DNA of 6,524 nucleotides from JBBAFS01 sp041655255 (GTDB lineage Bacteria; Spirochaetota; Spirochaetia; Sphaerochaetales; Sphaerochaetaceae): assembly GCA_041655255.1 (NCBI GenBank), contig JBBAFS010000082.1:1-6524 (forward strand), in the 5' to 3' direction. The notes beneath the pieces were generated by a model that had not been told where the DNA came from, did not search any database, and saw only the letters and a list, made by a program, of their open reading frames with translations. The translations under genes and the position numbers were made by a program. Every line of letters begins with the position of its first letter. Within the stretch, counting starts at the first letter, position 1. Shown here one piece after another: positions 1-6,204 of this stretch.

Positions 1-629
1 TTCTTGGAATTGCCTTTGGGTTGTTATTACACTCAATTGGATATAACTGGGTGTGGGCATTAGGCATTAGTGTGTTTGTATTTGCCGGCTCGATGCAATT
101 TGTATTAGTGGGATTACTTGCTCAACAAGCACCACTGGTGAGTGTTGCCCTTACTACGGTGTTAGTGAACTCTCGTCACCTATTTTATGGTCTCTCTTTT
201 ATTGAGCGTTTTAAAGCAATGGGGAAAAGAGGCCTGTATATGATTTTTGCTCTTACAGATGAGACGTATGCACTGTTGTGTTCAGTAGGAGAGGGGGGAC
301 CAAAAGAGGAGGGAGATGCCCTTTATTTCTCTATTGCACTGCTTCATCAAATCTATTGGGTTACAGGCTCTGTTGTCGGTTCTTTATTAGGGAGTATTAT
401 CCGATTTAATATTACGGGCATTGAATTTGCTATGAGTGCATTATTTAGTGTTATTGTTGTTGAGCAGTGGCTGGAGGCTAAAAACCATCTTGCCCCTTTA
501 ATTGCAGCAGCTACTGCAAGTGTCATGTTGTTAGTTGTAGGTCCTGAACAGTTTCTTCTTCCAACCTTAATTGTGACAGTCATATTACTCTTTGTATTAA
601 GAAGTAAACTCGAAGAGGAGAAGGTGTGA
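1..629 (+). CDS. azlC: AzlC-family branched-chain amino acid exporter, large subunit (5' partial)
   Basis: This is the large subunit of the AzlCD (BrnFE-type) inner-membrane exporter, which in characterised members expels branched-chain amino acids or analogues. The frame is open from position 3 to the stop at 627-629, giving 208 visible residues. The first visible residues, LGIAFG, are typical of the AzlC domain just after its start, so roughly 20-30 residues lie outside the window. The TTG at 21 falls inside the domain and is not a credible start. Family blocks are clear, numbered from the codon at position 3: FAGSMQFVLVGLL (27-39), NSRHLFYGLSF (56-66), LTDETYAL (84-91) and GIEFAMSALFSVIVVEQW (139-156). 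Hydrophobic stretches predict several membrane helices, and the end is short and charged (SKLEEEKV). The stop overlaps the azlD start. Family identity is secure; the exact substrate is not shown by the sequence. Confidence 0.93.
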   Translation, partial: LGIAFGLLLHSIGYNWVWALGISVFVFAGSMQFVLVGLLAQQAPLVSVALTTVLVNSRHLFYGLSFIERFKAMGKRGLYMIFALTDETYALLCSVGEGGPKEEGDALYFSIALLHQIYWVTGSVVGSLLGSIIRFNITGIEFAMSALFSVIVVEQWLEAKNHLAPLIAAATASVMLLVVGPEQFLLPTLIVTVILLFVLRSKLEEEKV

Positions 630-955
630 TGAAATACTCATTAGCAATTGTGGCAGTCACCGCTTTGTTTACTCTTCTTACACGAGCTTTGCCATTTCTT
701 ATCTTTGGGACAAAGGGGCGAGAACTCCCTTCCTCGATTCGTTTTATTGGATCGGTACTCCCTTCAAGTGTGATGATTATTCTCGTCATCTATAGTATTA
801 AAGATATCAGTTTTCTCTCTCTTGGAGGGTGGGTGTATGAAGTTGTAGCAATGGGAGTGACGATTGCGACCCATCTTCTTAAGCGCAATACCTTAGTGAG
901 TATCATCGTTGGAACAATCACGTACATGCTCTTAGTTCAACATGTTGTGTTGTAA
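629..955 (+). CDS. azlD: AzlD-family branched-chain amino acid exporter, small subunit
   Basis: This is the small membrane partner of AzlC; characterised pairs need both subunits for export. From the ATG at 629 it has 108 residues, normal for the family. Family marks are TRALPF (18-23), the LPSSIRFIGSVLPSSV segment (33-48), and the final block HLLKRNTLVSIIVGTITYM (82-100), matching the usual RNTLLSI-GT-YM pattern. About four hydrophobic segments can be drawn: 4-25, 43-58, 64-83 and 87-106. An in-frame GTG at 626 would add one residue. I prefer the ATG because it makes a TGATG junction with the azlC stop and sits 8 nt after the GGAG at 617-620, within a purine-rich Shine-Dalgarno stretch (612-624). 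Translational coupling to azlC is likely. Confidence 0.93.
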   Translation: MKYSLAIVAVTALFTLLTRALPFLIFGTKGRELPSSIRFIGSVLPSSVMIILVIYSIKDISFLSLGGWVYEVVAMGVTIATHLLKRNTLVSIIVGTITYMLLVQHVVL

Positions 956-981
956 CATATATTGCTCTATCTTTTGTAGCG

Positions 982-3000
982 GTGTATGATTTTTACATGA
1001 GAGATACAGAGACATTTATCCCATCTGAACGTTATCGTAATCTCAAGGCCAAAGAGATAGAGCAACTTATATCACAAGGAAACTACTCAGAACATTGGGA
1101 GAAAGTATACGTTCTTGATCCCATTGATCTTACACTCATTCGCACCTCCACATTTGAAGAAGAAGTATATATTGGCTCATTAGAGAAGAAAAAAAGGATT
1201 CATAACGGTTTTTCACTCTCGGAGGGGATTGTCCACTCAACTATTAGAAGATCGATTATTGGCTCTCATTGTGCACTTAAGGATGTGTTATATCTCTCTG
1301 ATTACCATATCGCTGATCATGTGATGTTACACGCTGTCGATGAGATGAAGTATCTCAAAGAGAGTAATGGCGAACTTACGTGGGTAAGGATAATCAACGA
1401 AGCAGGGGGGCGAGAAGTTGCCTTATTTGATGAGATGAGTAGTGGAGATGCCGCTTTATGGGCAACGTATCGAGAGCGGAAAGTTTTGCTTCAACGCTTA
1501 AGCCAATTTACTGAAGAACTCCACGCTCAGCGAGCTAATCAAGAGTATGCAACAGTAGGAGCGTATTCAGTTATTAAATCTTCACGGATGATTACAAATG
1601 TCGTCTTTGGATCACATGCGTATGTGAAAGGGGCCAATAAACTTAAAAACCTTGTGGTGAAATCGAATCAAAGTGCACCCACTCTCATTGGAGAGGGGGT
1701 AGAGTTGATCAACGGAGTGTTAGGTTTTGGCTCTCGTGTCTACTACGGTGTCAAAGCAATCCGCTTCTTAATTGGGGAAAACACTTCATTGAAATATGGA
1801 GCACGGTTATTAGATTCAATTGTTGGAGATAATTCGACTATTAGTTGTTGTGAAGTACTTCATTCATTGGTTCTCCCATTTCATGAGCAACACCACAACA
1901 ACTCATTTCTTATCGCCTCTCATGTTCAAGGGCAATCGAATATGGCAGCGGGGTCAACCATTGGCTCAAATCATAACAGTAGGCGTAACGATGGAGAGAT
2001 GATGGCTAAAAGGGGCTTTTGGCCAGCTCTTTCGACTTCGATCCCATTTAACTCAAAGTTTGCCTCTTTTACTTTATTAACAAAAGCCGATTATCCTAAC
2101 CAACTTCATCTCTCTCTCCCTTTTTCACTTGTTACGTACAACCAACCGCTCAGGCAACTCGAATTGATTCCAGCTTATTGGTGGATGTATAACCGATATG
2201 CTTTATTAAGAAACGAAGATAAATTTAGCTCTCGTGATCAGCGCCATATCAAACTTCACTCGATTGAGACCTCTTTTATGGCACCAGATACCATTGTTGA
2301 GACCTTAGGAGCACTTGAGTTACTCACACAGTGGAAACAAGAAAAAGGATTGTCCGAGGGCCTTGTTACAACTACGAGCATTGAGCGATCGAATATGCCT
2401 ACACGGATCTTAAAAACGCAAGAGGGGATAGAGGCATACAAAGAGATGCTCTTATTTGGATGTATGAAAATTATTCTTTCATACCTCAAAGAGCACCATG
2501 TGCAACCCTCTTCACTTACAGAGTTAGGGTCTCCGTTCACAAAACAGGAACTACTCCAAAAACAGTTTATTAATCTGGGAGGCCAGATTATTAATCAACA
2601 TCATATTCTCTCTTTAATTGAAGATATTGAACACAAGAGGGTCAACAGCTGGTATGACATTCACCGCTATTACGACTCACTTAACGACACATACCAAAAA
2701 GAACAAGCGCACCTTGCCTATTCGACTCTTCTTGTATTAGCGAATAAAGAGGAGATGGATCAATCTACATGGAAAACTCTTGTTAAGACATTTACTCAAG
2801 TGTGTACTCAAACAGCTCAGATGGTAACATCTTCAAGAGAGAGGGATTTACACGATCCATTTAGAACTATGATCTACCACAGCAAAGAGCAACAAGAGGC
2901 AATCTTAGGAGATATTAAGAGCAAAAGCTTTGTATTAGAGGCTTCAAAGAAGATGGAGAATCTAAGTAAAAGGGCGAGTGACTTTGCGCTGTGGATTTGA
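982..3000 (+). CDS. DUF4954 family protein with left-handed beta-helix (hexapeptide-repeat) fold
   Basis: This is a large, probably cytosolic protein of 672 residues from the GTG at 982, or 667 from the in-frame ATG at 997. Neither start has a good ribosome binding site, so the start is unsettled. The N-terminus (YRNLKAKEIEQL, 18-29) resembles the opening of DUF4954 proteins. Irregular hexapeptide turns (for example SIIGSHCAL 91-99, TLIGEGVELING 234-245, FLIGENTSL 262-270, SIVGDNSTI 279-287) suggest a left-handed beta-helix as in LpxA-like acyltransferases and sugar nucleotidyltransferases. The most family-like part is the His/Asn-rich block 304-334, with HHNNSFLIA, GQSNMAAG and GSNHNSR, followed by RGFWPAL (344-350), FASFTLL (360-366) and PAYWWMYNRYALLRN (397-411). 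Residues 430-672 are mostly helical and charged. There is no signal peptide or membrane segment. No reaction is established for the family to my knowledge; a transferase role is inference from fold alone. The stop overlaps the next start. Confidence 0.85.
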   Translation: MYDFYMRDTETFIPSERYRNLKAKEIEQLISQGNYSEHWEKVYVLDPIDLTLIRTSTFEEEVYIGSLEKKKRIHNGFSLSEGIVHSTIRRSIIGSHCALKDVLYLSDYHIADHVMLHAVDEMKYLKESNGELTWVRIINEAGGREVALFDEMSSGDAALWATYRERKVLLQRLSQFTEELHAQRANQEYATVGAYSVIKSSRMITNVVFGSHAYVKGANKLKNLVVKSNQSAPTLIGEGVELINGVLGFGSRVYYGVKAIRFLIGENTSLKYGARLLDSIVGDNSTISCCEVLHSLVLPFHEQHHNNSFLIASHVQGQSNMAAGSTIGSNHNSRRNDGEMMAKRGFWPALSTSIPFNSKFASFTLLTKADYPNQLHLSLPFSLVTYNQPLRQLELIPAYWWMYNRYALLRNEDKFSSRDQRHIKLHSIETSFMAPDTIVETLGALELLTQWKQEKGLSEGLVTTTSIERSNMPTRILKTQEGIEAYKEMLLFGCMKIILSYLKEHHVQPSSLTELGSPFTKQELLQKQFINLGGQIINQHHILSLIEDIEHKRVNSWYDIHRYYDSLNDTYQKEQAHLAYSTLLVLANKEEMDQSTWKTLVKTFTQVCTQTAQMVTSSRERDLHDPFRTMIYHSKEQQEAILGDIKSKSFVLEASKKMENLSKRASDFALWI

Positions 3001-4133
3001 TGTGTTATCTTATGAGTATGAGTGATACACACACGACAACGAAAACAAAAGAGATGTATCCCTATACGGTCTTTTCTGAGGCTTTGATTCAAAGTACCCT
3101 TGAGACCGACAGCGCCTTAAATAAGGAGTTATTAGAGAGCGCAGCTGTGGTGCGCCCTGTTGTGTATAATCTTTCAGATTCATTACACCAATACACAAAA
3201 AATCATCTTCAAGAATTAGCTGAAGATTATGGGCTAGACATTGCCCGCTCTACAGTTAAACAAAAGTTAGTAGAACTCCTTCGTACTGAGATGATTAAGC
3301 GCTTTGAGAAGATGCTTCCCTATTTTCCAATCTCTAATTTAGAGTTCCTCTCTCGATTTAATGTTGAGACACCCTCTTTAGAATTAGAAGAGAGGGATCT
3401 TGCCTTCAAGGATATTTCTCACATCCATAACTTTGGGGTGTTGTTTCTTTATCGAAAAGATACGACCTACACAGCAGTAGTACCAACTGAGTTATTACCC
3501 TCACTTCAAGAACTTCAAAAACCAATGTTGTGGAAAGAGGCTACATTATATCAGCGAATGGGAGCCTATGCTGTTGCCCTTTCTAATTTATATGGAGCGG
3601 TCGATATCGACCAATACGCTATCATATGGAACCGATACGAAGAGGAGATGTTAACACCTATTATGGTACAGGATGTCTTAGAGGTGTTAAGTGACGTCCA
3701 ATACTACTGGTGGTTCTTTGATGAACATATTGTCAGTTCATTCTTTAGCCGTATTGAAGATCTCGATCAGTTCCTTACGAAGGTGCGTGATGTTGCCTAC
3801 TACGAACCAACTCGAGAAGAGTTAGTGGCATTGTATCAAACCCCATATGATGAGAACTCTCCTGCAATGAGTGCTATGATGGAGTTTTTATCGGGCTATC
3901 GCCTCGATGATGGGGGACATATTGAAGATCTCATGGATGAGATTAGCGATTCTTGTATTGTCGGTAACGGCATGCAAGATGCGTTTAATGTGTTAAACGA
4001 GTATGGCCTATTGTTTAATGGCATGGATGAGATTAACCGATTTACTGAACTCTATACCCAGATGAACGAGAACATTCGTAAATGGGAACTTCGTGGACAC
4101 ACCCCAAAAGCGTTCAAAAATAGTCGTCACTAA
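3000..4133 (+). CDS. Uncharacterised protein with SAP/Rho-N-like segment and C-terminal RGHTP motif
   Basis: I do not recognise a named function. Possible in-frame starts are GTG 2991, ATG 3000, ATG 3012 and ATG 3018. I chose 3000 (377 residues) because it forms a TGATG junction with the preceding stop, the same as azlC/azlD; no clear ribosome binding site decides it. Numbered from 2991, residues 67-97 (QYTKNHLQELAEDYGLDIAR and onward) resemble a helix-extended-loop-helix SAP or Rho N-terminal segment, often linked to nucleic-acid binding. The middle is helical and rich in aromatic and acidic residues, with LSNLYGAVDIDQYAIIWN (197-214) and QYYWWFFDEHIVSSFF (237-252). The C-terminus reads WELRGHTPKAF (365-375), like the W-x-x-x-G-x-T-P-x-E-L ending I associate with some SAP/Rho-N-like or SEC-C-associated Firmicutes proteins. 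There is no signal peptide or membrane helix. Coupling to the DUF4954 gene suggests coordinated production. Gene reality is near certain; function is unknown. Confidence 0.85.
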   Translation: MCYLMSMSDTHTTTKTKEMYPYTVFSEALIQSTLETDSALNKELLESAAVVRPVVYNLSDSLHQYTKNHLQELAEDYGLDIARSTVKQKLVELLRTEMIKRFEKMLPYFPISNLEFLSRFNVETPSLELEERDLAFKDISHIHNFGVLFLYRKDTTYTAVVPTELLPSLQELQKPMLWKEATLYQRMGAYAVALSNLYGAVDIDQYAIIWNRYEEEMLTPIMVQDVLEVLSDVQYYWWFFDEHIVSSFFSRIEDLDQFLTKVRDVAYYEPTREELVALYQTPYDENSPAMSAMMEFLSGYRLDDGGHIEDLMDEISDSCIVGNGMQDAFNVLNEYGLLFNGMDEINRFTELYTQMNENIRKWELRGHTPKAFKNSRH

Positions 4134-4212
4134 GAGCCACATTACAATCAATACGTCTCTTTATATCGCTTGAATATACTTCTTTTAGGTTATTTACAAT
4201 AAAGTACTAATG

Positions 4213-4226
4213 TGTCAATATTGACA
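4213..4226. promoter_or_regulatory. Perfect 14-bp palindrome, candidate operator of the fab operon
   Basis: TGTCAATATTGACA reads the same on both strands across all 14 bases. It lies 54 bp before the fabH ATG in the only sizeable intergenic gap of the window. Its right half is TTGACA, the consensus -35 hexamer, so a dimeric repressor bound here would cover that element. It does not match the FapR or FabT boxes as I know them, so no regulator is named. The palindrome is seen directly; the operator role is inferred. Confidence 0.45.
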
Positions 4227-4249
4227 AAGGATGAAATTTTGTCTTACTG
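4221..4249 (+). promoter_or_regulatory. fabH: Possible fabH promoter (consensus -35, poor -10)
   Basis: TTGACA at 4221-4226 matches the sigma-70 -35 consensus exactly and is correctly placed before fabH. With spacers of 15-19 bp the -10 candidates are weak; the best, such as CTTACT at 4243-4248, match TATAAT at only three of six positions. Either the promoter depends on an activator, or TTGACA is simply half of the palindrome and the true promoter lies slightly upstream, for example using TATACT at 4175-4180, which has no good -35. Confidence 0.35.
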
Positions 4250-4254
4250 GTAAG
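4243..4254. repeat. Short inverted repeat CTTAC-TG-GTAAG in the fabH leader
   Basis: Five-base arms flank a two-base spacer, and a second GTAAG follows at 4254-4258, so the left arm could pair with either copy. The element lies 25 bp before the fabH start, between the palindrome and the ribosome binding site. It is too short and has no T-run to act as a terminator. It may be a second half-site for a regulator or chance. Confidence 0.3.
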
Positions 4255-4264
4255 TAAGAATAAT

Positions 4265-4271
4265 AAAGGAG
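4265..4271 (+). promoter_or_regulatory. fabH: Ribosome binding site of fabH
   Basis: AAAGGAG lies 8 nt before the ATG at 4280, an ideal Shine-Dalgarno match and spacing. It fixes the fabH start and is stronger than anything before the two uncharacterised genes. Confidence 0.85.
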
Positions 4272-4279
4272 TTAAGACA

Positions 4280-5269
4280 ATGAGACAACCACGCATTTCA
4301 ATCCGAGCAGTTGGTTCCTATGTCCCGCCAAAAAGGGTGAGCAATGAAGAGCTCTCGCTCACTGTCGATACCACCGACGAGTGGATACGCTCCCATACAG
4401 GAATAACCAACCGCTTTATTGCAGATGATCATACAAGTACCAGTGATTTAGCAGTCTTGGCAGTACGAGATATGATGAGTCGCTACCACCTTGAATCGAC
4501 AGATATTGGAGCTATTGTATTAGCGACAGGGACTCAAGATCATATTGGCTTTCCTGCAACTGCCAGTATCATACAAGAAAAACTCTCACTTCCCCATATT
4601 CCCTCATTTGATGTTTCTGCTGGGTGTAGCGGTTTTGTCTATGCCATGGAGATTGCTCGAGGACTTCTTTCAGTTGGTGCTGTTAAAACTGCAGTAGTGA
4701 TTGGATCAGAGAAGATGAGTGCTATTACCGATTGGAATGATCGTAACACCTGTGTCTTATTTGGTGATGGAGCAGGGGCAGTGCTTTTAGAAGCTAACAA
4801 CAAAAGCCATGGAGCGATTATCGACACCGTCTTATTTGGATCTGGAGAGGGCTCTTCCAAACTCATCATCGAAGAGGGTGGAGTAGCTAAGCCAATTACT
4901 GAAGGTAGTGAAACCAGCAATCGCAAGCTGAAGATGAATGGTCGAGCAGTATACAACTTCGCTGTTCAAGTGTTAGGGGATGTGATTACCGAGTTACTTA
5001 AGCGCAATAATGTGAGCATCGATGAGATCGATTGGATTGTTCCCCACCAAGCGAATGAAAGAATTGTTCAAGCAACAGCAAAAAGATTAGAGATAGATCC
5101 CAGTAAGTTCTATATCAATATTGCTGAATATGCTAATACTTCAGCAGCATCTATTCCTATAGCGCTTGATGAGATGTCTAAGCGCAACGTATTAACACCA
5201 GGTCAGTTGATTATGACAGTTGGTTTTGGAGCAGGATTGACATACGGAGGGAATATCATCAGATGGTAA
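4280..5269 (+). CDS. fabH: Beta-ketoacyl-ACP synthase III (FabH)
   Basis: FabH starts fatty acid chains by condensing an acyl-CoA primer, usually acetyl-CoA, with malonyl-ACP to give a beta-ketoacyl-ACP, in the cytosol. The protein has 329 residues, usual for the family. The Cys-His-Asn triad is complete: Cys116 in DVSAGCSGF, His256 in VPHQAN and Asn286 in YANTSAAS. Other marks are DTTDEWI (30-36), the GDGAGA glycine loop (162-167) and the ending VGFGAGLTYGG (314-324). Phe91 aligns with Phe87 of the E. coli enzyme, which lines the primer pocket, so a short straight primer is plausible but not proven. YANTSAAS has Ala where E. coli and B. subtilis have Gly before the catalytic Asn. This is the first gene of the fab operon and overlaps fabD by 7 bp. 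Confidence 0.97.
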   Translation: MRQPRISIRAVGSYVPPKRVSNEELSLTVDTTDEWIRSHTGITNRFIADDHTSTSDLAVLAVRDMMSRYHLESTDIGAIVLATGTQDHIGFPATASIIQEKLSLPHIPSFDVSAGCSGFVYAMEIARGLLSVGAVKTAVVIGSEKMSAITDWNDRNTCVLFGDGAGAVLLEANNKSHGAIIDTVLFGSGEGSSKLIIEEGGVAKPITEGSETSNRKLKMNGRAVYNFAVQVLGDVITELLKRNNVSIDEIDWIVPHQANERIVQATAKRLEIDPSKFYINIAEYANTSAASIPIALDEMSKRNVLTPGQLIMTVGFGAGLTYGGNIIRW

Positions 5270-6204
5270 GTATCAGTGCATGCTATCCAGGACAAGGGGC
5301 CCAAAAAGAGCACATGGCGTTAGACTTTTATCGCCACAGCTCTCGTGTGAGAGACCTCTTTCATCTAGTAACAGAAATAACTCAATTAGATGTGAAGCAT
5401 GTCTTAGAGACCTACAGTGAACAACAGTTGCGCCATACAGAAATAGCTCAAATTGTTGTCACACTCGCAAATCGAAGTGCCCACATTGCTTTACAAGAGC
5501 ATGGTATTACCTTTGACTCGTATGCTGGTTTTAGCTTAGGAGAACTTAGTGCCTACGCAGGTAGTGGTGTTATTAATGATCAACAACTTTTTGCCTTGGT
5601 GCAAAAAAGAGGGCAGTTAATGGCAAAGGCGTATGAGAGAGCACTCAAAGAACACGGTGAGTTATCTATGGCTGCTGTGATTAATCTTGGTTATGAAACA
5701 GTACTCTCTCTTATCCAAGAGCACTCTATACCACTGTTATATTGTGCGAATGATAACAGTGATTTTCAAGTAACCATTGCCGGCTCGGTAGCTTCAATTG
5801 AGACTATTACCCCCTTATTAAAAGAAGCGGGGGCTAAAAGAGTGATTCCACTACGAGTCTCTGCCCCATTTCATACCCCATTTTTGGCCTCGATGGTTGA
5901 TGAATATAGTGAATTTGTAGAAAGCTTAGATTTTAATGATCCTATCGCCCCTTTGTATCTCAACTCTACAGCGCAAAAAGCAGATACGGCTCAACAGGTG
6001 AAAGAGGGGTGTATCACACACCTTTACTCAGTCGTAAAATGGCGTCAGATTATGAAAGAGATTGGGCCAAAACATAAACACATGATTGAAATTGGACCAG
6101 GGTCGGTGTTAAGTGGATTTTTTCGTACCACTGACTATCCTATTGATACCCATGTGTGTGGTACATATGAACAAGTTGAACAAGTAAGTAAGGAGTTGCA
6201 ATGA
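5263..6204 (+). CDS. fabD: Malonyl-CoA:ACP transacylase (FabD)
   Basis: FabD moves malonyl from CoA to acyl carrier protein, supplying the extender unit for FabH and the elongating synthases. The protein has 313 residues, close to E. coli FabD. Visible marks are PGQGAQ (9-14, with the oxyanion Gln11), the nucleophile Ser91 in GFSLGE (89-94), Arg116 in QKRGQLM (the malonate carboxylate-binding Arg), catalytic His204 in APFHTPFL, and IEIGPGSVLSGF (275-286). Two departures stand out: the nucleophile elbow is GFSLGE rather than GHSLGE, and the usual Q-x-x-x-P-V-x-W segment reads HLYSVVKW (253-260), losing the Gln and Pro. The core catalytic residues remain, so the enzyme should be active. The ATG lies inside the end of fabH, 11 nt after GGAGGG at 5246-5251, and the stop overlaps fabG in ATGA. 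Confidence 0.96.
   Translation: MVSISACYPGQGAQKEHMALDFYRHSSRVRDLFHLVTEITQLDVKHVLETYSEQQLRHTEIAQIVVTLANRSAHIALQEHGITFDSYAGFSLGELSAYAGSGVINDQQLFALVQKRGQLMAKAYERALKEHGELSMAAVINLGYETVLSLIQEHSIPLLYCANDNSDFQVTIAGSVASIETITPLLKEAGAKRVIPLRVSAPFHTPFLASMVDEYSEFVESLDFNDPIAPLYLNSTAQKADTAQQVKEGCITHLYSVVKWRQIMKEIGPKHKHMIEIGPGSVLSGFFRTTDYPIDTHVCGTYEQVEQVSKELQ
6190..6195 (+). promoter_or_regulatory. fabG: Ribosome binding site of fabG
   Basis: AAGGAG lies within the last codons of fabD, 5 nt before the fabG ATG at 6201. With the ATGA overlap it supports coupled translation of fabD and fabG. Confidence 0.8.

Noticed and set aside
878..890. 13-bp direct repeat CTTAAGCGCAATA, also at 4997-5009
   Set aside because: Both copies lie in coding frames and encode Leu-Lys-Arg-Asn in azlD and fabH; shared codon preference explains it.
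938..947. 10-bp palindrome CAACATGTTG near the end of azlD
   Set aside because: It is inside the coding sequence, short, and has no linked promoter; likely chance.
935..973. Possible promoters before the DUF4954 gene (TTCAAC-16 bp-TATATT or TTGTGT-17 bp-TATCTT)
   Set aside because: Each -35 matches consensus at only three of six bases, and the 26-bp gap fits read-through from azlCD equally well.
4132..4161. AAGAG/CTCTT pairing after the second uncharacterised gene as a terminator
   Set aside because: Only five base pairs, a loop of about 20 nt and no long T-run; no convincing terminator is visible in 4134-4212.
4193..4217. FapR-like half-site: the reverse strand of 4203-4209 reads TTAGTAC
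   Set aside because: The facing half (ATTGTAA) matches the expected GTACTAA at only four of seven positions, and FapR is a Firmicutes regulator; not enough to call a site.
4639..4956. 105-codon open frame on the - strand inside fabH
   Set aside because: It is fully covered by fabH, whose catalytic motifs are intact, and the translated product shows no recognisable domain.
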